Shown here: piece after piece, positions 16,421 to 26,225 of the stretch
How the letters are laid out: each line of letters begins with the position of its first letter
Numbering within the stretch: position 1 is the stretch's first letter
From: Thiospirillum jenense
Lineage (GTDB): Bacteria > Pseudomonadota > Gammaproteobacteria > Chromatiales > Chromatiaceae
DNA length: 64,000 nt
Assembly: GCF_014145225.1 (NCBI RefSeq)
Contig: NZ_JABVCQ010000002.1
Span: 62,001 to 126,000, forward strand
Reading direction: 5' to 3'
The notes under the pieces: generated by a model
Databases searched by the model: none
What the model was told of the DNA's origin: nothing
What the model saw: the letters and a program-made list of their open reading frames with translations, nothing else
Translations under genes and position numbers: made by a program

Positions 16421-17506
16421 ATGAACACAATCAATCCCATGACCATTCTTGACCGTTATCTTGCTCGTGCTGTGCTACTCGGGACGGTCATCACGCTGGC
16501 GATCTTTATTCCCCTATTAAGCATCATTATTTTTGCCGATCAAATAGATCAGATCGGCACCCAAAACTATGGAATATGGCAAGTAACGCAATTCGTGTTA
16601 TTTAGTTTGCCGCGCTATGGTTATCAAATTTTTCCATTGGCAACGTTAATTGGCGCATTAGCGGGATTGGGCAATTTAGCCAGCCGTTCAGAATTAGTCG
16701 CCATGCGCGCTGCGGGCGTGTCACTTGGTGGCATGATTCGCGGCGCATTGGGCGGCGGCGTAATACTGGCAATTGCGGTAGTCATATTAGGTGAAGGCAT
16801 CACGCCAATTGCCGAACGCCACGCGCTGGCATTGCGTTCATTCGCCGCCACTGGTCAAGCGGTGCAATTAACCGCATCCGGTTTATGGGTACGCGATGGC
16901 AATGCGTTTATTGCCGTCGGTGAAGTTTTACCCAATGCCCACTTGCGCGATATTTTAATTTACGAATTAGACGGAACACGCTTGCGTTATGCCACCCACG
17001 CCGAGTCCGCGTCTTATGAAACCGATCATTGGATATTAAACAATGTCGCCCGCAGTTTAATTGAACCCAATCAAGTCCGGATTGAACACCACGCCAGCCA
17101 AACGTGGCAATCATTACTCAATCCTGAATTACTCAAATTGATTATTGTCGAACCACACGCCCTATCAGTGTGGGGCATCATACGCTACATTCAATTCCTC
17201 CAGTCCAGTCAACAAGACGCCAGTCTTTATCGCGTTGCGTTATGGACTAAATTGGTACAACCATTATTAGTGTTGACCATGATTTTTGTATCCATTCCGG
17301 TATTGGTCGGCTCCGCCCGCAGCACCAGTTTAGGCGCCCGCATTTTTACGGGCATTCCCATTGGCATCGCATTTTATTTAATTAGCCGCACCTGTACTTA
17401 TTTGGCGTTATTATTTGGATTAAACCCGGCCATTGCCGCTTTGCTGCCGCCGTTATTATTAATTGCCGCCGCGCTGTGGGTCTTAGCACATGTCAATCTC
17501 CGTTAA
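16421..17506 (+). CDS. lptG: LPS export ABC transporter permease LptG
   Basis: 361 aa (355 if translation starts at the ATG at 16439, MTILDRYLAR). Six membrane helices: three in the N-terminal third, including RYGYQIFPLATLIGALAGLGNLA and SELVAMRAAG (coupling helix), a periplasmic beta-jellyroll domain, then three C-terminal helices. It is part of the LptBFGC complex that extracts lipopolysaccharide from the inner membrane. lptF, normally immediately upstream, is absent here. The 3' end overlaps dusA by 17 nt. Confidence 0.9.
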   Translation: MNTINPMTILDRYLARAVLLGTVITLAIFIPLLSIIIFADQIDQIGTQNYGIWQVTQFVLFSLPRYGYQIFPLATLIGALAGLGNLASRSELVAMRAAGVSLGGMIRGALGGGVILAIAVVILGEGITPIAERHALALRSFAATGQAVQLTASGLWVRDGNAFIAVGEVLPNAHLRDILIYELDGTRLRYATHAESASYETDHWILNNVARSLIEPNQVRIEHHASQTWQSLLNPELLKLIIVEPHALSVWGIIRYIQFLQSSQQDASLYRVALWTKLVQPLLVLTMIFVSIPVLVGSARSTSLGARIFTGIPIGIAFYLISRTCTYLALLFGLNPAIAALLPPLLLIAAALWVLAHVNLR

Positions 17507-18506
17507 TTCACCCCCGCCCGCTATTCAACGATCATTATCAGTTGCGCCAATGCTGGCCTGGACAGATCGGCATTTTCGCTATTTGATGCGTTTAATCACC
17601 CGCCACACCTTGCTATACACTGAAATGGTCACGACCGGCGCGCTATTGCATAGTGACGTGCGGCGGTTATTAGCATTTGATCCAGCTGAACATCCGATTG
17701 CATTACAATTAGGCGGCGCCGATCCTAATACACTCGCCACCTGTGCGCGGCTGGGTGTTGAATGGGGCTATGATGAAATCAATTTAAATGTCGGCTGCCC
17801 CTCTCATCGCGTTCAGAATGGCCGCTTTGGCGCCTGTTTAATGGCCGAACCGGCATTAGTGGCTGACTGCATTGCGGCAATGAAAGCGGTGGTCACTGTC
17901 CCCGTCACCATTAAAACCCGTATTGGTTTGCACGCGCAAGATGACTATGAACATTTAGCGGCATTCACGGCGCATCAGGTCGCGGCCGGGTGCGATGTTT
18001 TAATCGTTCACGCTCGCAGCGCGCATTTAACTGGCTTAACCCCGCGTGCCAATCGCCAACGTCCGCCATTGCGTTATGAATTGGTCACGCAATTAAAAAC
18101 TGATTTCCCGCACTTGCCGATCATTATTAACGGCGGCATCACGTCATTAGATGAGGCGGCGCGGTGGTTAATGGCGGTGGATGGTGTGATGATTGGACGG
18201 GCGGCGTATCGCAATCCCTGGATATTTGCTACTGCTGATGCGCAGTTCTTTAATGATCCGCATCCGATCACTACGCAAATTGATTTAATTAACGCACTTC
18301 TGCCGTATGCGGAACGCTGTTTAGCCGATGGGCTGCCATTTAATCGGATTGCGCGCCATTTGCACGGGTTATTTCAAGGGCAACCCGGGGCGCGGGCGTG
18401 GCGGCGGTATTTGAGTATTCATGCGCATCAATCCAATGCTGGGATTGAGGTATTGCAGCAGGCAATGCAGTTTATCAATACGCCAGAGTGGACGACCAGT
18501 GATTAA
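17490..18506 (+). CDS. dusA: tRNA-dihydrouridine(20/20a) synthase DusA
   Basis: 338 aa. FMN-dependent TIM-barrel enzyme reducing U20/U20a in tRNA. Landmarks are SVAPMLAWTDRHFRYLMRLI, TEMVTTGALLH, LQLGGADP, EINLNVGCPSHRVQNGRFGACLM (catalytic Cys in the NVGCP loop), KTRIG and IINGGI. The ATG at 17490 lies inside the lptG 3' end, so the two are probably co-transcribed. It is convergent with the thioredoxin-like gene. Confidence 0.95.
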   Translation: MSISVNSPPPAIQRSLSVAPMLAWTDRHFRYLMRLITRHTLLYTEMVTTGALLHSDVRRLLAFDPAEHPIALQLGGADPNTLATCARLGVEWGYDEINLNVGCPSHRVQNGRFGACLMAEPALVADCIAAMKAVVTVPVTIKTRIGLHAQDDYEHLAAFTAHQVAAGCDVLIVHARSAHLTGLTPRANRQRPPLRYELVTQLKTDFPHLPIIINGGITSLDEAARWLMAVDGVMIGRAAYRNPWIFATADAQFFNDPHPITTQIDLINALLPYAERCLADGLPFNRIARHLHGLFQGQPGARAWRRYLSIHAHQSNAGIEVLQQAMQFINTPEWTTSD

Positions 18507-18521
18507 AATTGGTGGCAGGTT

Positions 18522-19076
18522 TTATTTTTTCACCGGCACCAGCCGCGCAAGTTCATTCGTCACCTGCGCCAATGTTAATTCGCCCGAGTGACTAAATACC
18601 CGCCGTCCCATCGCATCAAACATCACCGTGAACGGCAATCCCAATGTGCGATTCCCCAATTGCTGCGACAATTCCGCCGCCGCATTTCCACCAATTAAAA
18701 TTGGATACGGTAGCGGCTGTTCTAATAAAAACGCATTCACCGCCTGCGGCTGATCAATCGCAATGCCAACCACCTGCAATGCACCCGCGCCGTATTGCTG
18801 TTGCACCTGCGCCAGCAGTTGCGTATCCGTCACACACGCCGCGCACCAGCTCGCCCAGTAGTGCAAAATCAACACCTTACCCGCCCAACTGCTGCTGCGC
18901 ACCTCGCGGCCGTTCACATCCGGCAGGCGGATGTCCGGCAGACTGGTCAGGCGCACCGAGCTGCGGTCGCCACTCGTGCCAAATTGCCCGTCGAACCACT
19001 GCTGCCCGTACAGCGCGATGCCGATACTCAACCCGCCCGCGAGGGCAGTGGCGGCTACGACTTTGATAACGCTCAT
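18522..19076 (-). CDS. TlpA-like membrane-anchored thioredoxin-fold protein
   Basis: 184 aa from the ATG at 19076; a TTG at 19088 sits too close to the AGGAG. An N-terminal hydrophobic segment (VVAATALAGGLSIGIALYG) anchors or exports it. The thioredoxin/AhpC-TSA fold has the active site WCAAC and a cis-Pro loop GLPFTVMFD. TlpA-type proteins reduce periplasmic disulfides, for example in cytochrome c maturation. It lies just downstream of dsbD on the same strand, the likely electron donor. Confidence 0.85.
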   Translation of the reverse strand: MSVIKVVAATALAGGLSIGIALYGQQWFDGQFGTSGDRSSVRLTSLPDIRLPDVNGREVRSSSWAGKVLILHYWASWCAACVTDTQLLAQVQQQYGAGALQVVGIAIDQPQAVNAFLLEQPLPYPILIGGNAAAELSQQLGNRTLGLPFTVMFDAMGRRVFSHSGELTLAQVTNELARLVPVKK

Positions 19077-19115
19077 ATTTTTAACCAAACTCCTATCTAG
19101 CCGCCGTTACATCGT

Positions 19116-20999
19116 TCACGGTGCCAAGTGACGCACCTGCGCCACCAAATCCGCCGGTGTGATAAATCCAACCACCCGCAACTCGCGCCGCTCCTGTCCA
19201 TTTGCGTTAAAAAACAACAACATCGGCGGGCCAATGATCTCAAACTGCCGCATCAACGCCTGATCGTCGCGGTCATTTGCCGTCACGTCAACGCGCAACA
19301 CGTTCAATGACCGCAGCGCCGCCGCCACCGTTGCGTCGGGAAATGTCTGCGCCTCCAACTCGCGGCAGGTCACGCACCAGTCCGCCGTCACGTCTAGCAA
19401 CGTCGGTTGACCACGCTCGCGGGCGGCGGCAAGTGCTTGATCTAACTGGGTTAACGTCTTGATCGGTTGAAACTGCACGGTTGCCGCGACGGGTGATGCG
19501 CTGGTCACGAGACCGCGCAGCGGTTGCCAGGGATCACGTCCGCCCGCCGCGGCGCCGATCAACATTAAAGTGCCGTAAATCAACACCATCACGCCCACGC
19601 CGCGCTTGACCTGTTGCCACCCGCTGGCGCTGGCAGCGAGCGGCGTCAACACGTCTAGCACGGCGACGCTCGTCACGATCAACAGCGTCCCCCACAGCCA
19701 CAGCGTCACGCCGCTCGGCAGGATGCGTTCTAACATCACAATTGCCACGCCGAGTAACACTACGCCAAACAGCGTTTTAACCGTGTTCATCCACCCGCCC
19801 GCTCGCGGTAGCCACTGCCCCAGCGCGCTGCCGATCACCAGTAACGGTGCGCCCATGCCCAGTCCCAGTCCAAATAAGGCGGTGAACCCGAGGAGTGCGT
19901 CGCCGCTGTGACCAATAAACAACAGTGCGCCCATCAGCGGCGGGGCAATGCAGGGGCCGACGATCAGTGCCGATAAACCGCCCATGATCGCCGCGCCGAG
20001 CAGTGATCCGCCGCCGCCGAGTTGATTGCCCCGATTACCCCAGCGCGTCAGGCGGGTTTGCAGACTGCTGGGCAGTTGCAGGTCGTATAAACCAAACATC
20101 GACAGCGCCAGTGCCACGAAGATCGCGGCAAATAGCGTCAAGATCAGCGGATGTTGGAACGCGAGTTGTAAATTGGCGCCGAATAGCCCAGCGATCAGCC
20201 CGACGATGGCGTAGGTCAACGCCATGGCCACGACGTAACTGCTTGATAATGCCAGAGCGCGGCGGGTGCTGACTGTCTGACCGTGACCGACGATGATGCC
20301 GGATAAGATCGGGATCATCGGGAAAATGCACGGCGTCAGCGCCAGCAGTAGCCCAAATCCAACAAAGAGCGCGAAGGCGGCGGGCAGTGACAGCGTGGCG
20401 AGTTGCGCGGCGATGGCGTCCTGTGGCGTGGTCACAACAGGTGCTGGCGCGGGTGAATTGGTGCTGACCGGCGCGGCAACGGGTTGCACGTCAACCGCCG
20501 GCAAGGTCAACTCAAATGGTTGCGTGACGGGCGGGTAGCAGATGCCGCGCTCGGCGCAACCCTGATAACTCACCAGTAGCGTCAACGCTGTTGCCGCCGG
20601 CGCCGATTGCCGTTGCAGCGGTACGTCAAATTCTACTTGCCCGTGATAAATCGCCACGTCGCCAATGCTGCCGTCGGGGCGGGCGGTGTTGGGTTTGACC
20701 TCGCCCGGTGGCAGGACAAATGCGCCCAATTGCACGGCGGCGGGTGGGGCGATGGCGAGTGTGACTTTGTCGCGGTAAATGAAGGTGGCGGGGGCGATGT
20801 CCAGCCGCACCCGCAGGCGCTCGGATGTCATCACGACCGCGCTGCTGCGGAAGGCGTCTTCGACCGGTAGTAATGAATCGGCGGTGCTGGCGCGATTAAA
20901 CCCGAGTTGACTAAAATCTATTGCATTGGCAATCGGGGCGGCGCAGGAGACTAATGCAGTGAGAATGAGTGCGAATGATAAATGGGGAATGGAGGGCAT
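19116..20999 (-). CDS. dsbD: Thiol:disulfide interchange protein DsbD
   Basis: 627 aa. Signal peptide MPSIPHLSFALILTALVSCAA. The periplasmic DsbD-alpha domain has its redox cysteines in GCAERGICYPPV. The eight-helix transmembrane domain carries conserved cysteines in LTPCIFPMIP and GPCIAPP, and the C-terminal thioredoxin domain has DWCVTC. It moves electrons from cytoplasmic thioredoxin to periplasmic DsbC, TlpA and CcmG proteins. It is followed 39 nt later by the TlpA-like gene, likely one transcription unit. Confidence 0.95.
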   Translation of the reverse strand: MPSIPHLSFALILTALVSCAAPIANAIDFSQLGFNRASTADSLLPVEDAFRSSAVVMTSERLRVRLDIAPATFIYRDKVTLAIAPPAAVQLGAFVLPPGEVKPNTARPDGSIGDVAIYHGQVEFDVPLQRQSAPAATALTLLVSYQGCAERGICYPPVTQPFELTLPAVDVQPVAAPVSTNSPAPAPVVTTPQDAIAAQLATLSLPAAFALFVGFGLLLALTPCIFPMIPILSGIIVGHGQTVSTRRALALSSSYVVAMALTYAIVGLIAGLFGANLQLAFQHPLILTLFAAIFVALALSMFGLYDLQLPSSLQTRLTRWGNRGNQLGGGGSLLGAAIMGGLSALIVGPCIAPPLMGALLFIGHSGDALLGFTALFGLGLGMGAPLLVIGSALGQWLPRAGGWMNTVKTLFGVVLLGVAIVMLERILPSGVTLWLWGTLLIVTSVAVLDVLTPLAASASGWQQVKRGVGVMVLIYGTLMLIGAAAGGRDPWQPLRGLVTSASPVAATVQFQPIKTLTQLDQALAAARERGQPTLLDVTADWCVTCRELEAQTFPDATVAAALRSLNVLRVDVTANDRDDQALMRQFEIIGPPMLLFFNANGQERRELRVVGFITPADLVAQVRHLAP

Positions 21000-21052
21000 G
21001 AAAAGATGATTAGGGATGCTATCAAGGTGAATAATGATTTATGAATTGGGTA

Positions 21053-22417
21053 TTAACTCGTGCGTGAAAAATGCCATTGCGCTCGATCCCAAACAAACCA
21101 CGCATCATGTTCAGTACATAATTGACGTAAAAAATAACGCCCTTTAGGTGTCACACATAAATGCGTGTCATGTACTGCAATCAAACCTTCATTCACATAC
21201 TTCGTTAAACGATGATATTCATCCGCCATGCACTGCTCGGCCAATGCCCAGGGCAATGCTAAATTACATACGAAATGACCAACGGCATTGCGGCGACAAC
21301 GATCACGCTCGGTTAATTGATAGCCCCGCGCAATGGGTAAAATTTGGCGATTAATGGCCGCCGCCCACGCTTCTACCGTCGTTTCATTCTGCACACAATA
21401 ACCATTGATGTCAGCCACCGCCCCCGCGCCAAATCCTAATAAATGATGCGGTTTCATTGCGGTATAACCAATTGGATTGCGCTGCAAGCGGCACTCTTCT
21501 TGTGCCAGCGCTAATTCATCCGAATCTAATACAAAGGTGTCCAATCCAATCCAAACGTAGCCCGAATTAGTAAATAACTCGACCGCCCGTTCAAATAACC
21601 GCGCCCGTTCAGTATCAGTTGGCAAACGATGACAATCAATCGCGTGTTGATGTGGACTTTGCTCCGTCCCGCGTGAATAACCGAAACACGCCACGCGATC
21701 CGGCCCCAATTCAATCACCGCTTCCACTGTCGCTTGAAAACTCGCTTCAGTCTGCTCTGGCAAGCCGTAAATTAAATCAAAACTAATGGATTCAAAGCCG
21801 ATTTCTCGCGCCATCCAATAGACATCGCGCACCAAATCAATGGATTGAATCCGCCCAATTGCCCGTTGCACCCGCGGTTCTAAATCCTGCACACCAAACG
21901 TAATACGCCGCAATCCTAAACTGTGCAATAATTCTAATTGCCCAGCCGAACTGCGGCGCGGATCACATTCAATTGAAGTATCGGTTTCGGGCAGAATACG
22001 AAAGCGGCGCTCGATCATTTCAATTAGCCGCGTCAATTGCGCATCACCCAAATAATTTGGCGTACCACCGGCAATGTGCAATTGCAATACATCGCGCCCG
22101 CTTGCAATGGCCGGCGCGACCAATTCAATCTCCATTTCCAACCGATCTAAATAGCGATCAATTCGCTGTGTATTATGCGTGACGGTCGTATTACAACCGC
22201 AATATAAACAGCGTCCTGGACAAAATGGAATGTGAATGTACAGGGCTAATGTTTCATCCACCCGATCATGCAGTGCCGCCAATGCCGCCCGGTAATCCGC
22301 ATCATTCGGTACCGCCAACCACGTCGGCGCTTCGCATAATCGGTCATGTTGTTGATCAACACACACCAAACGTTTTAATACATCCGGCGAAATGACCATA
22401 GGCGCGGCGGCGGTCAT
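21053..22417 (-). CDS. hemN: HemN-like radical SAM coproporphyrinogen III oxidase
   Basis: 454 aa. The 4Fe-4S motif with extra Cys is YIHIPFCPGRCLYCGC, followed by the HIAGGTPNYL SAM-binding motif. The length matches true HemN rather than HemW. In anaerobes it converts coproporphyrinogen III to protoporphyrinogen IX for haem and bacteriochlorophyll. It follows bchE by 36 nt on the same strand, so it is probably expressed with the photosynthesis genes. GGTTCP-type and C-terminal features were not checked residue by residue; a related anaerobic tetrapyrrole enzyme is a minor alternative. Confidence 0.88.
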   Translation of the reverse strand: MTAAAPMVISPDVLKRLVCVDQQHDRLCEAPTWLAVPNDADYRAALAALHDRVDETLALYIHIPFCPGRCLYCGCNTTVTHNTQRIDRYLDRLEMEIELVAPAIASGRDVLQLHIAGGTPNYLGDAQLTRLIEMIERRFRILPETDTSIECDPRRSSAGQLELLHSLGLRRITFGVQDLEPRVQRAIGRIQSIDLVRDVYWMAREIGFESISFDLIYGLPEQTEASFQATVEAVIELGPDRVACFGYSRGTEQSPHQHAIDCHRLPTDTERARLFERAVELFTNSGYVWIGLDTFVLDSDELALAQEECRLQRNPIGYTAMKPHHLLGFGAGAVADINGYCVQNETTVEAWAAAINRQILPIARGYQLTERDRCRRNAVGHFVCNLALPWALAEQCMADEYHRLTKYVNEGLIAVHDTHLCVTPKGRYFLRQLCTEHDAWFVWDRAQWHFSRTS

Positions 22418-22453
22418 ATTAACACCTAATTAGTTGGCATTGGATTAACATCA

Positions 22454-24088
22454 TTAACGTGTTTCGGTGACTGTCGGCTTTTCCACCACCTGCAAATCAT
22501 TCGGTGCGCCGCAAGCAGAAATAGCCACTGAGCCACCACCACCACGAACACCCGTGAAATCAACATCCGCAGATAAATCCGGCCGATCCTTTTTCAATTG
22601 GGTAATTTGTTCCCGCGTGAGAATCTTGCTTTCATCAAAGCCAAGATCAATTTCAGTGGTCATCCCACCACGATATTTCACTCGCTCAAGATCATAAAAC
22701 TTCTTCGTAATCGTGGTTTTGGCAAAGGCTTTCAAACACCCGAGCATATAACGGCGTTTGAATTTGTCACGAATCCAGGGGTAATGGAAAACCGATTTGC
22801 TCATGTAAAAACGGGCATAGTTTTTCAATACGCCTTTTAATACCTGTTCCCGCGTCATCGCCTCGGGTTTCATAATTGGCGTAACGAAATTGTATTTGGA
22901 ATAATCGCGCACTTCGACCCGATCACCGAGTTCTTCAAATAATTCGGCAAAGGGCCAGGGCGTGTACATATTCCAATTCGCCATATCGGGGCGCCAATCT
23001 TTGGCTAACCGATACGTTTCTTCAATCGTTTCGGGCGTTTCATTTTCCAAACCCATAATGAACTGCACTTCAGCGACAATGCCCGCATCCTGCAATAATT
23101 TCACCGCCAGTTTATTCTGTTCAACAGTGGTTTGTTTGCGGAATATGTCCAAGTTCATTTGCGCCGCGGCTTCAGTGCCGAGCGACACATGCACCAAACC
23201 GGCTTTACGATACAGCGGTAATAATTCACGGTCACGCATGATGTCAGTCACGCGGGTATTAATGCCCCAGTGCATTGGCAATTGGCGTTTAACCAATTCT
23301 TTACACAGCGCAATAAACTTGGATTGCACGATGGTCGGTTCTTCATCCGCTAGAATCATAAAGCCGACATTAAAATCGCGCACCAACTTTTCAATTTCAT
23401 CCACGAATTTAATGGGATCACGATGGCGATATTTGCGCCAGAATTTCCATTGTGAACAGAAGCGGCAGGTGAATGGACAGCCGCGTGCAAAGTTCGGCAC
23501 CGCAACCCGCGTATTTAATGGAATGTAAATGTATTTATCCCATTCCAGTAATGACCAATCGGGGGTTAAGCTATCCAAATCATCAATCACCGGCTCGGCG
23601 GGCGTAGCAATGACTTGATCGCCATCTAAATACGCCAATCCGCGAATGTTTTTGCGCTCTTGTTTATCAGTGCCATTCTCAACTGCCCGCAATAAATTGA
23701 CAATGATGCGCTCACCTTCACCGCGCACAATGTAATCAATCCAGGGCGCTTCCTGTAATACCTGTGAATACATAAAGGTCGCGTGAATACCGCCTAATAC
23801 CGTCACGCAGCCCGGCACGGCTTCACGCGCTAATTGCAAGGTCTTTTGCGCTTGATAAATCATTGGGGTAATAGCCGTCGCTAATACCACATCCGGTTGA
23901 TTTTGCGCGATAATTTCACGCAAGCGATCATCGGGGATTTCATCGCACATCGCGTCAATAAACCGCACATTGGGCATTCCGGCGCCTTTAATTGCGCCAC
24001 CAATGTAGGCAACCCAGCCAGCCGGCCAATTGCCCGCAATTTCGGCGCCGCCGGAGTGGTAATTAGGTTGAATCATGAGAATACGCAT
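22454..24088 (-). CDS. bchE: Anaerobic Mg-protoporphyrin IX monomethyl ester cyclase BchE
   Basis: 544 aa. An N-terminal B12-binding Rossmann domain ([21 protein letters not shown]..., GGIHATFMY) precedes a radical SAM core with C204-x3-C208-x2-C211 (CPFTCRFC). BchE forms the isocyclic E ring of bacteriochlorophyll without oxygen. A GGAG lies upstream of the ATG. It is separated by 116 nt from puhE and leads into hemN. No aerobic cyclase (acsF) is in the window, consistent with strictly anaerobic pigment synthesis, although acsF could lie elsewhere. Confidence 0.95.
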   Translation of the reverse strand: MRILMIQPNYHSGGAEIAGNWPAGWVAYIGGAIKGAGMPNVRFIDAMCDEIPDDRLREIIAQNQPDVVLATAITPMIYQAQKTLQLAREAVPGCVTVLGGIHATFMYSQVLQEAPWIDYIVRGEGERIIVNLLRAVENGTDKQERKNIRGLAYLDGDQVIATPAEPVIDDLDSLTPDWSLLEWDKYIYIPLNTRVAVPNFARGCPFTCRFCSQWKFWRKYRHRDPIKFVDEIEKLVRDFNVGFMILADEEPTIVQSKFIALCKELVKRQLPMHWGINTRVTDIMRDRELLPLYRKAGLVHVSLGTEAAAQMNLDIFRKQTTVEQNKLAVKLLQDAGIVAEVQFIMGLENETPETIEETYRLAKDWRPDMANWNMYTPWPFAELFEELGDRVEVRDYSKYNFVTPIMKPEAMTREQVLKGVLKNYARFYMSKSVFHYPWIRDKFKRRYMLGCLKAFAKTTITKKFYDLERVKYRGGMTTEIDLGFDESKILTREQITQLKKDRPDLSADVDFTGVRGGGGSVAISACGAPNDLQVVEKPTVTETR

Positions 24089-24204
24089 AAGTCAAAATCT
24101 CCGGCAGTCAATAAACTGAAATCCTAAATAACACCCGTATTAAACCAAACTGATGGTGCTTGCGTCACTTTCATTTGGTTCAATTCCAAACAAACGTTGC
24201 TTCA

Positions 24205-25023
24205 CTAGGGGGGCGTTGGCAATTGCTTTACCGCCTTGGCTGTTTTATCCGGTTCAATGACCGGCGGCGGCTGTTCTAATAACCAATCCCACAGCGCGGC
24301 ATCTGGTAATGGCAGAATTAAAAACCAATGTTCCAGGATTGCCAGTGCTAATAAGGTCGCTGTTAATAATAATGCAATGGCTGTGAAGCTGTCAGCCGGC
24401 AATTCTAATGCTTGTTCTACCAACAACGACATCACCACCGTTGCCACCGTGACCACCACTGGAAAGAATAGGTTAATCGGCCGTTTGGCAAGGTAGGTGG
24501 TCAAGAAACGCAAATGGGGCGGCAGCCACTCTTCATTGAGATTCGGCACCCCAAGAAATAAGTTGAGTTTAGCACTCCAGCGCATCCACCACAGAATAAT
24601 GAATGTCCAGGTGGCAACTTGATTGTGATAGTCGAGCGTCAACACGATCAAACCAATGCCGGCGACCATAATGGCTAATTCGTGGTACAGACTGGTCTGA
24701 ATGGCTAACCAAAACCGCTCTAATTGACCACACGGCGTCGGGCAGGGCTGTTTGCGCGGGCCGGTGATGACATCCATAAAATACGTCATTTCCAGCCAAC
24801 CCCAAATTAACACGCCGCAGGTGAAGCCGAGGTAGGCACCGAGCAGCGTTGTTTGGCTGCGTACGCCGATCACGCCGACAATTGATAACACGAGCAAGCC
24901 GCTTGCCCACAGGATGCTGGTGCGGTAGGTGCGCCGCGCTAACCGGTCAAGGTACAGGATCAATCCGGTACTGAACCACCAAAGAAATAGGGCGTAGGCC
25001 ACCGGTAGCGCAAAGCGCAACAT
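24205..25023 (-). CDS. puhE: Photosynthetic complex assembly protein PuhE
   Basis: 272 aa integral membrane protein with about seven or eight hydrophobic helices. It carries the PuhE-typical stretches YALFLWWFSTGLILYLDRL, WGWLEMTYFMDVITGPRK and WWMRWSAKLNLFLGVPN. It is the last gene of the puh block (puhA-puhB-puhC-puhE), in the conserved order. PuhE influences reaction-centre/antenna assembly and pigment levels in other purple bacteria. Confidence 0.88.
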   Translation of the reverse strand: MLRFALPVAYALFLWWFSTGLILYLDRLARRTYRTSILWASGLLVLSIVGVIGVRSQTTLLGAYLGFTCGVLIWGWLEMTYFMDVITGPRKQPCPTPCGQLERFWLAIQTSLYHELAIMVAGIGLIVLTLDYHNQVATWTFIILWWMRWSAKLNLFLGVPNLNEEWLPPHLRFLTTYLAKRPINLFFPVVVTVATVVMSLLVEQALELPADSFTAIALLLTATLLALAILEHWFLILPLPDAALWDWLLEQPPPVIEPDKTAKAVKQLPTPP

Positions 25024-25042
25024 TGTTGGTGCAGCCGCCGTG

Positions 25043-25510
25043 TCAGGGGGAGGTAGACGTGGGTGAGAGCGGTGGCATGGTCAACAACGCCGAGAAGGCT
25101 TTGGTGTTATCCGGCCCAAATGCCCGCAAATCAATCCGTTCGCCGACGCTGGGGTCTTCTAAAATCAATTGCCCATCCGCCCGCAATGACAGCAGATAGG
25201 GTGATTCAAATGGCACTTGTAACAACTTCCGCTGGCGCTGCATGGCACGCAAGACACCAAAAATAAACGGTGCTGACACTTCGCTGACCTCGGCCACCAC
25301 GACCTTGTCGGCATAAATGCGTTTTTTTGCTTCGGCGATGTCTTCAAAGCGTAACTCGCGCATCGTCACCTGTGGCGCCAGCTCCAACGTCGCCCGCCCG
25401 ATGCCCGTCACGCGCACAAACGCCGCCACCGCAATGACAAAACTGATTAAAACGGCCGCACCAATGAGCACGGCACGCGGAAAAGGTCGCCCTTCAAATG
25501 GGTCGCTCAC
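25043..25510 (-). CDS. puhC: Photosynthetic complex assembly protein PuhC
   Basis: 155 aa. One N-terminal membrane helix (AVLIGAAVLISFVIAVAAFV) precedes a periplasmic domain with RELRFEDIAEAKK-like, FIFGVLRAMQRQRK and RIDLRAFGPDNTKAF-like motifs typical of PuhC. In Rhodobacter it supports LH1/reaction-centre assembly. It sits between puhB and puhE with short gaps. Confidence 0.88.
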   Translation of the reverse strand: MSDPFEGRPFPRAVLIGAAVLISFVIAVAAFVRVTGIGRATLELAPQVTMRELRFEDIAEAKKRIYADKVVVAEVSEVSAPFIFGVLRAMQRQRKLLQVPFESPYLLSLRADGQLILEDPSVGERIDLRAFGPDNTKAFSALLTMPPLSPTSTSP

Positions 25511-25550
25511 AAAAAACTCCGTTGCACTGGCTCAACTTTCAAAAGTACGT

Positions 25551-26225
25551 TCACGATGACGTTGCCGAAAAAACTGGTGACGCATCGGTTGCAGAGGCGG
25601 GCATCTCACCGTCAGTCGTCACAGGTGCGCCGGCCGTGTGATCTGCCGCGCTGGCGGCTTTCAACGTTGCCGCCAAAATATTCGCCGCCTGTTGCGCATC
25701 CGGCAACGCTCGCAACATCGGCTGCGCGTGCAGCATATGCCACGGCCGCACATTCGGCCACATGATAAAATAACTCACGCGCTGACTGGGCAGCAACGAC
25801 AACGGAATATCGCCCGTGCCGTCGGCATACACCCGCAACCCGGCCGTTTCGATACTTTTGAACGGGATATTCACCGCCATTGGCAACGCAATCCCAAAGC
25901 GAATCACCACCCGCCGATCCGTGATGCTGTACACAGTTGAGCGCGCATACAGCACCGCCAGCGCCGTCAAAATGCCGATTGCCGCGACGGCGAGTACCAC
26001 AAACCAGGTGGTCGCCTGCACGATTTGCGCAAACGACTGGTGTTGCGCCAACAAAATTGCCACCGTGACAACCAGTAACAGCCCGAAGTACAGCGCCACG
26101 CTGCGGACATGAAACGCCCGCTTGGCTAAAGCGCCCCACTGCGGGGCGCCTTGCCAGCGTAGCAACTCCCCAGCGGGGAGCTGCTCAGGTAAGCCGTGAA
26201 TTGGCTCGCCGTCGTATTCACTCAC
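25551..26225 (-). CDS. puhB: Photosynthetic complex assembly protein PuhB
   Basis: 224 aa from a GTG at 26225 that overlaps the puhA stop (GTGA). VSEYDGEPIHGLPEQLPAGE is the usual PuhB start; a frame extended to 26285 would run into puhA. Three hydrophobic segments and a PH-like domain (YSITDRRVVIRFGIALPM) are visible. PuhB is a reaction-centre assembly factor. Translational coupling to puhA is clear from the 4-nt overlap. Confidence 0.88.
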   Translation of the reverse strand: MSEYDGEPIHGLPEQLPAGELLRWQGAPQWGALAKRAFHVRSVALYFGLLLVVTVAILLAQHQSFAQIVQATTWFVVLAVAAIGILTALAVLYARSTVYSITDRRVVIRFGIALPMAVNIPFKSIETAGLRVYADGTGDIPLSLLPSQRVSYFIMWPNVRPWHMLHAQPMLRALPDAQQAANILAATLKAASAADHTAGAPVTTDGEMPASATDASPVFSATSS

